Assembly: GCA_900550705.1 (NCBI GenBank)
Contig: URTG01000087.1
Coordinates: 1-7,227, forward strand
Direction: 5' to 3'
From: an uncultured Eubacteriales bacterium
GTDB taxonomy: Bacteria > Bacillota > Clostridia > Oscillospirales > Oscillospiraceae
Length of the DNA: 7,227 nucleotides
Positions 4,615 through 7,227 of this stretch are shown one piece after another (positions within the stretch are counted from its first letter, which is position 1; each line of letters begins with the position of its first letter). A program made the translations under genes and the position numbers. Below the pieces are notes generated by a model. That model was given only the letters and a program-made list of their open reading frames with translations. It was not told where the DNA came from and did no database searches.

Positions 4615-6018
4615 ATGGTATTTTCCACCCCCATCTTTCTGTTTTATTTCTTAGTCGCCACGCTGCTGGTCTACTATCTTGTGCCCCGCCGCTGGCGCAA
4701 CCCGGTGCTGCTGGCCGCCTCCCTGGTGTTCTACTTCTGGGGGGAGAAGGTCTACACCGTCATCATGTTCCTGTCCACCGCCATCGACTACACCCACGGT
4801 CTGCTGGTGGAGCACTTCAAGGCCCAGGGCCGGGACAGGGCCGCCCGCCGGGTGGTGGCCTCCTCGGTGTTCTTCAACCTGGCGCTGCTGTTCTTCTTCA
4901 AGTACTGGGACTTTCTGGCCGGCTCCCTCCAGCACCTGGGCTTCCCCCTTCTCCCGGTGCTGGGCATCCACCTGCCCATCGGCATCTCCTTCTATACCTT
5001 CCAGACCATGAGCTACACCATCGACGTGTACCGGGGCGACGCCCGGGCCCAGCGGTCCATCCTGAACTTCGGCACCTTCGTCACCCTGTTCCCCCAGCTC
5101 ATCGCCGGTCCCATCATCAAGTATAAGGACCTGGGGGACCAAATCGACCAGCGCTCTTACAGCACGGAGCAGTTCGCCTCCGGCGTACAGCTGTTTGCCG
5201 TGGGCATGGCGAAGAAGGTGCTCATCGCCAACAACGTGGGTTCCCTGTGGGAGCGGTATCAGGCCATGGCTCTGTCCGATTTGACGGTAGCCGGGGCCTG
5301 GCTGGGGGTGCTGGCCTTCTCCCTGCAGCTGTACTTCGACTTCTCCGGCTACTCCGACATGGCCGTGGGCCTGGGCCGGATGCTGGGCTTTGAGTTCCTG
5401 CCCAACTTCAACTACCCCTATATCTCCCAGAGCATCACCGAGTTCTGGCGGCGGTGGCATATCTCCCTGGGCACCTGGTTCAAGGAGTATCTCTATATCC
5501 CCCTGGGCGGCAGCCGGGTGGCCCCCTGGAAGCGCTACCGCAACCTGCTCCTGGTCTGGGCCGCCACCGGCCTGTGGCACGGGGCCAGCTGGAATTTCCT
5601 CCTCTGGGGCCTGTATTTCGGGGTGCTGCTGGTGCTGGAAAAGCGCTTTCTGCTCGCCCTGCTGGACCGCGCCCCCCGCTGGCTGCGGCACGTCTATGTG
5701 CTGGCTCTGGTGCTGGTGAGCTGGGCCATCTTCGCCATGGAGGACTTCTCCCGCCTGGGGGGCTACCTCCGGGTGATGTTCGGCCTGGCCGGTGCGCCGC
5801 TGACCGACGGGGCGTTCGGCTACTATTTCCGCAGCTATCTGCCCATTCTGCTGGCCGCCTGCGCGGCCTCCACCCCGGTGGGGGCGGGGCTGTTCGCCCG
5901 GGTGGGTCTCCGGGGGCGGCAGGTCCTCTCCGCCGTGCTCATCGTCCTGGGGCTGGTGCTGTGCACCGCCTATCTGGTGGACGGGACCTACAATCCCTTC
6001 CTCTACTTCCGCTTCTGA
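4615..6018 (+). CDS. MBOAT-family membrane O-acyltransferase (AlgI/DltB/PatA type)
   Basis: This 467-residue polytopic membrane protein should move acyl groups, probably acetyl, from the cytoplasm towards an extracytoplasmic polymer. Family landmarks are PIGISFYTFQ (121-130), QLIAGPIIKY (161-170), SITEFWRRWHISLG with His282, LYIPLGG (293-299) and LWHGASWN with the presumed catalytic His322. The C terminus YNPFLYFRF is typical of AlgI-like members. Hydrophobic segments cover most of the length, roughly ten. The length fits AlgI and related bacterial MBOATs (about 400-520). GGGAGG lies 7 nt before the ATG. The stop is 12 nt before the DHHW gene, whose ribosome site begins at the stop codon, so translation is probably coupled. 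No dltA or dltC is nearby, which favours acetylation over D-alanylation. The acceptor (wall polysaccharide, teichoic acid or peptidoglycan) is not determinable here. Confidence 0.94.
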   Translation: MVFSTPIFLFYFLVATLLVYYLVPRRWRNPVLLAASLVFYFWGEKVYTVIMFLSTAIDYTHGLLVEHFKAQGRDRAARRVVASSVFFNLALLFFFKYWDFLAGSLQHLGFPLLPVLGIHLPIGISFYTFQTMSYTIDVYRGDARAQRSILNFGTFVTLFPQLIAGPIIKYKDLGDQIDQRSYSTEQFASGVQLFAVGMAKKVLIANNVGSLWERYQAMALSDLTVAGAWLGVLAFSLQLYFDFSGYSDMAVGLGRMLGFEFLPNFNYPYISQSITEFWRRWHISLGTWFKEYLYIPLGGSRVAPWKRYRNLLLVWAATGLWHGASWNFLLWGLYFGVLLVLEKRFLLALLDRAPRWLRHVYVLALVLVSWAIFAMEDFSRLGGYLRVMFGLAGAPLTDGAFGYYFRSYLPILLAACAASTPVGAGLFARVGLRGRQVLSAVLIVLGLVLCTAYLVDGTYNPFLYFRF

Positions 6019-6030
6019 GGAGAACGCGCT

Positions 6031-7146
6031 ATGACAAAAAAATTCAGTATCTTCCTCACCGCCCTGTTCTGCGTCTTTCTGGGGGGCGTGTGCCTGGTCA
6101 GCCTGCTGCTGCCCAAGCAGGAGAAATCCCAGCTGGAAAACCGCTACCTGGCCAAGCCCCCGGTGCTGTCCGTCTCCACCCTGCTGGACGGCAGCTTCAT
6201 GTCCGGCGCAGAGGACTATGTCTCCGACCACATCGCCGGCCGGGACTTTTGGGTGGCGTTAAAGGCCTGGGGCGAGCGTCTGTCCGGCAAGCAGGAGAAT
6301 AACGGCGTCTACTTCGGCAGGGAAAACACCCTGCTCAACCGGGTGGACACCCCCGCCCAGAGCGACATGGACGCCGCCGCCGGATATGTAGACGCTCTGG
6401 TGGGCAACGTGTCCGTGCCGGTCTGCTTCGGCCTGATTCCCTCCTCCTCCGCCATCTGGGGCGACCGCCTTCCCGCCGGGGCACCCACGGCGGACGAGAA
6501 GGCGCTGATCCAGTCCATGTACTTCTCCACCGGGGCGGAGACGGTGGACTTCTACTCCGCCCTGGCCGCCCACAGCAGCGAGGACATCTACTACCGCACC
6601 GACCACCACTGGACCAGCCTGGGGGCCTATTACGGGGCCAACGCCCTGCTGGAGGCCATGGGTCTGGCCCCCCTGGACCTGAACCACTTTCAAAAGACCA
6701 CCGTGTCCGACCAGTTCTACGGCACCACCTTCTCCACCTCCGGCGTCCGCTGGGTCCCTCCGGACCGAATCGACACCTATGTGCCCGACGACGGCCTGGA
6801 CATCACCTCCTACTTCGGCGCTACCCCCACCAAGGGGTCTCTCTACGTCCCCTCTCACCTGCAGGAGAAGGATAAATACTCCTACTTCCTGGGCGGCAAC
6901 CAGTCCCTGTGCATCATCAGGACCCAGAGCCAGGGGCCAAAGCTCCTCCTCATCCGGGACTCGTACAGCGACAGTCTCGCCCCCTTCCTCACCCAGCGCT
7001 TTTCCGAAATTCACCTGTTCGACCCCCGCTATAATCTCACCAGCGTGAAGGACTATGTGGAGCAGAACCACATCGACAACGTGGCCGTGCTGTTCTCCTT
7101 CGCCAATTTCACCAAGGAGAAGAATCTGTTCGTGCTGGGGAAGTAA
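6031..7146 (+). CDS. DHHW-family AlgX/AlgJ-like SGNH protein, acyl-transfer partner of the MBOAT
   Basis: This 371-residue protein has one N-terminal membrane segment (about 5-27) and an extracytoplasmic body. After the anchor come ENRYLAKPP and a conserved SDHIAGRDFW (65-74) region, then NGVYFG (91-96), as usual for DHHW proteins. The eponymous motif is Asp191-His192-His193-Trp194, followed by TSLGAYYGANALL. A late RDSYSDS (309-315) supplies Ser311 as the likely nucleophile. By analogy with the Asp-x-His pair and serine of AlgX, D191, H193 and S311 would form the catalytic triad; this alignment is by eye. FYGTTFSTSG (229-238) and YSYFLGGN (283-290) are also family-like. In known systems such proteins take the acyl group from the MBOAT and place it on the glycan. 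AGGAGAA sits 6 nt before the ATG and begins at the last base of the MBOAT stop codon. Confidence 0.91.
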   Translation: MTKKFSIFLTALFCVFLGGVCLVSLLLPKQEKSQLENRYLAKPPVLSVSTLLDGSFMSGAEDYVSDHIAGRDFWVALKAWGERLSGKQENNGVYFGRENTLLNRVDTPAQSDMDAAAGYVDALVGNVSVPVCFGLIPSSSAIWGDRLPAGAPTADEKALIQSMYFSTGAETVDFYSALAAHSSEDIYYRTDHHWTSLGAYYGANALLEAMGLAPLDLNHFQKTTVSDQFYGTTFSTSGVRWVPPDRIDTYVPDDGLDITSYFGATPTKGSLYVPSHLQEKDKYSYFLGGNQSLCIIRTQSQGPKLLLIRDSYSDSLAPFLTQRFSEIHLFDPRYNLTSVKDYVEQNHIDNVAVLFSFANFTKEKNLFVLGK

Positions 7147-7160
7147 CGGCATAACGTTCA

Positions 7161-7206
7161 AAAAAAGAGAAGTATTTGCATTTGACCGCAAATACTTCTC
7201 TTTTTT
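7161..7206 (+). terminator. Strong intrinsic terminator of the lipoprotein-MBOAT-DHHW cluster
   Basis: GAGAAGTATTTGC (7167-7179) pairs perfectly with GCAAATACTTCTC (7188-7200) around an 8-nt loop. Six flanking A-T pairs extend the stem to 19 bp. Six T follow the GC-containing stem, then CG and six more T. It starts 14 nt after the DHHW stop codon. The flanking A-run means it could also terminate transcripts arriving from the right on the minus strand. The final 20 bases show nothing further. Confidence 0.93.
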
Positions 7207-7227
7207 CGTTTTTTGTCCGATTCAGCC

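Noticed and set aside
4651..6231. 526-residue open frame on the minus strand
   Set aside because: It lies opposite the MBOAT and DHHW genes. It is rich in Gly, Gln, His and Glu, as expected from the complement of GC-biased codons, has no family motifs, and overlaps two well-supported genes.

Overview
The window looks like chromosome from a GC-rich Gram-positive anaerobe of the Clostridia, perhaps Oscillospirales (relatives of Flavonifractor or Intestinimonas). This placement is inference. It rests on strong G/C bias at third codon positions, AGGAG-type ribosome binding sites before nearly every gene, a lipoprotein with a serine/glycine/proline-rich spacer, and a DUF4358 + MBOAT + DHHW gene set that I associate with this group. 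No database search was possible.

Region 1 (about 58-2788, minus strand) is a compact zinc/cadmium/lead resistance operon. It reads from right to left: an ArsR/SmtB-family metal-sensing repressor, a stand-alone 73-residue heavy-metal-associated (HMA) domain protein, and a P1B-type ATPase that lacks its own N-terminal HMA domain. A near-consensus promoter (TTGACA, 17 bp, TATCTT) is followed at once by an SmtB-like inverted repeat, which fits repression relieved by metal. A GC-rich hairpin lies between the HMA gene and the ATPase gene and may reduce transcription of the pump. A short heptamer tandem repeat follows the ATPase stop codon.

Region 2 (2822-3538, plus strand) is a single gene, divergent from the metal operon, for a small flavin-dependent nitroreductase-family protein. 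It has its own promoter and ends at a perfect 12-bp hairpin.

Region 3 (3634-7206, plus strand) is a tight three-gene cluster. It encodes a lipoprotein with a bacterial Ig-like (BIG2) domain and a DUF4358 domain, an AlgI/DltB-type MBOAT O-acyltransferase with both signature histidines, and a membrane-anchored DHHW/AlgX-like SGNH protein. Gaps are 27 and 12 nt, and the cluster ends in a 19-bp intrinsic terminator. MBOAT and DHHW proteins are partners in acyl transfer onto extracellular polymers. No dltA or dltC carrier genes are present here, so O-acetylation of a surface glycan is more likely than D-alanylation. The acceptor polymer and the role of the lipoprotein cannot be read from the sequence, and this cluster is the least understood part of the window.

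No RNA genes, insertion sequences, CRISPR arrays or attachment sites were seen. There is no gene-free stretch longer than 300 bases.
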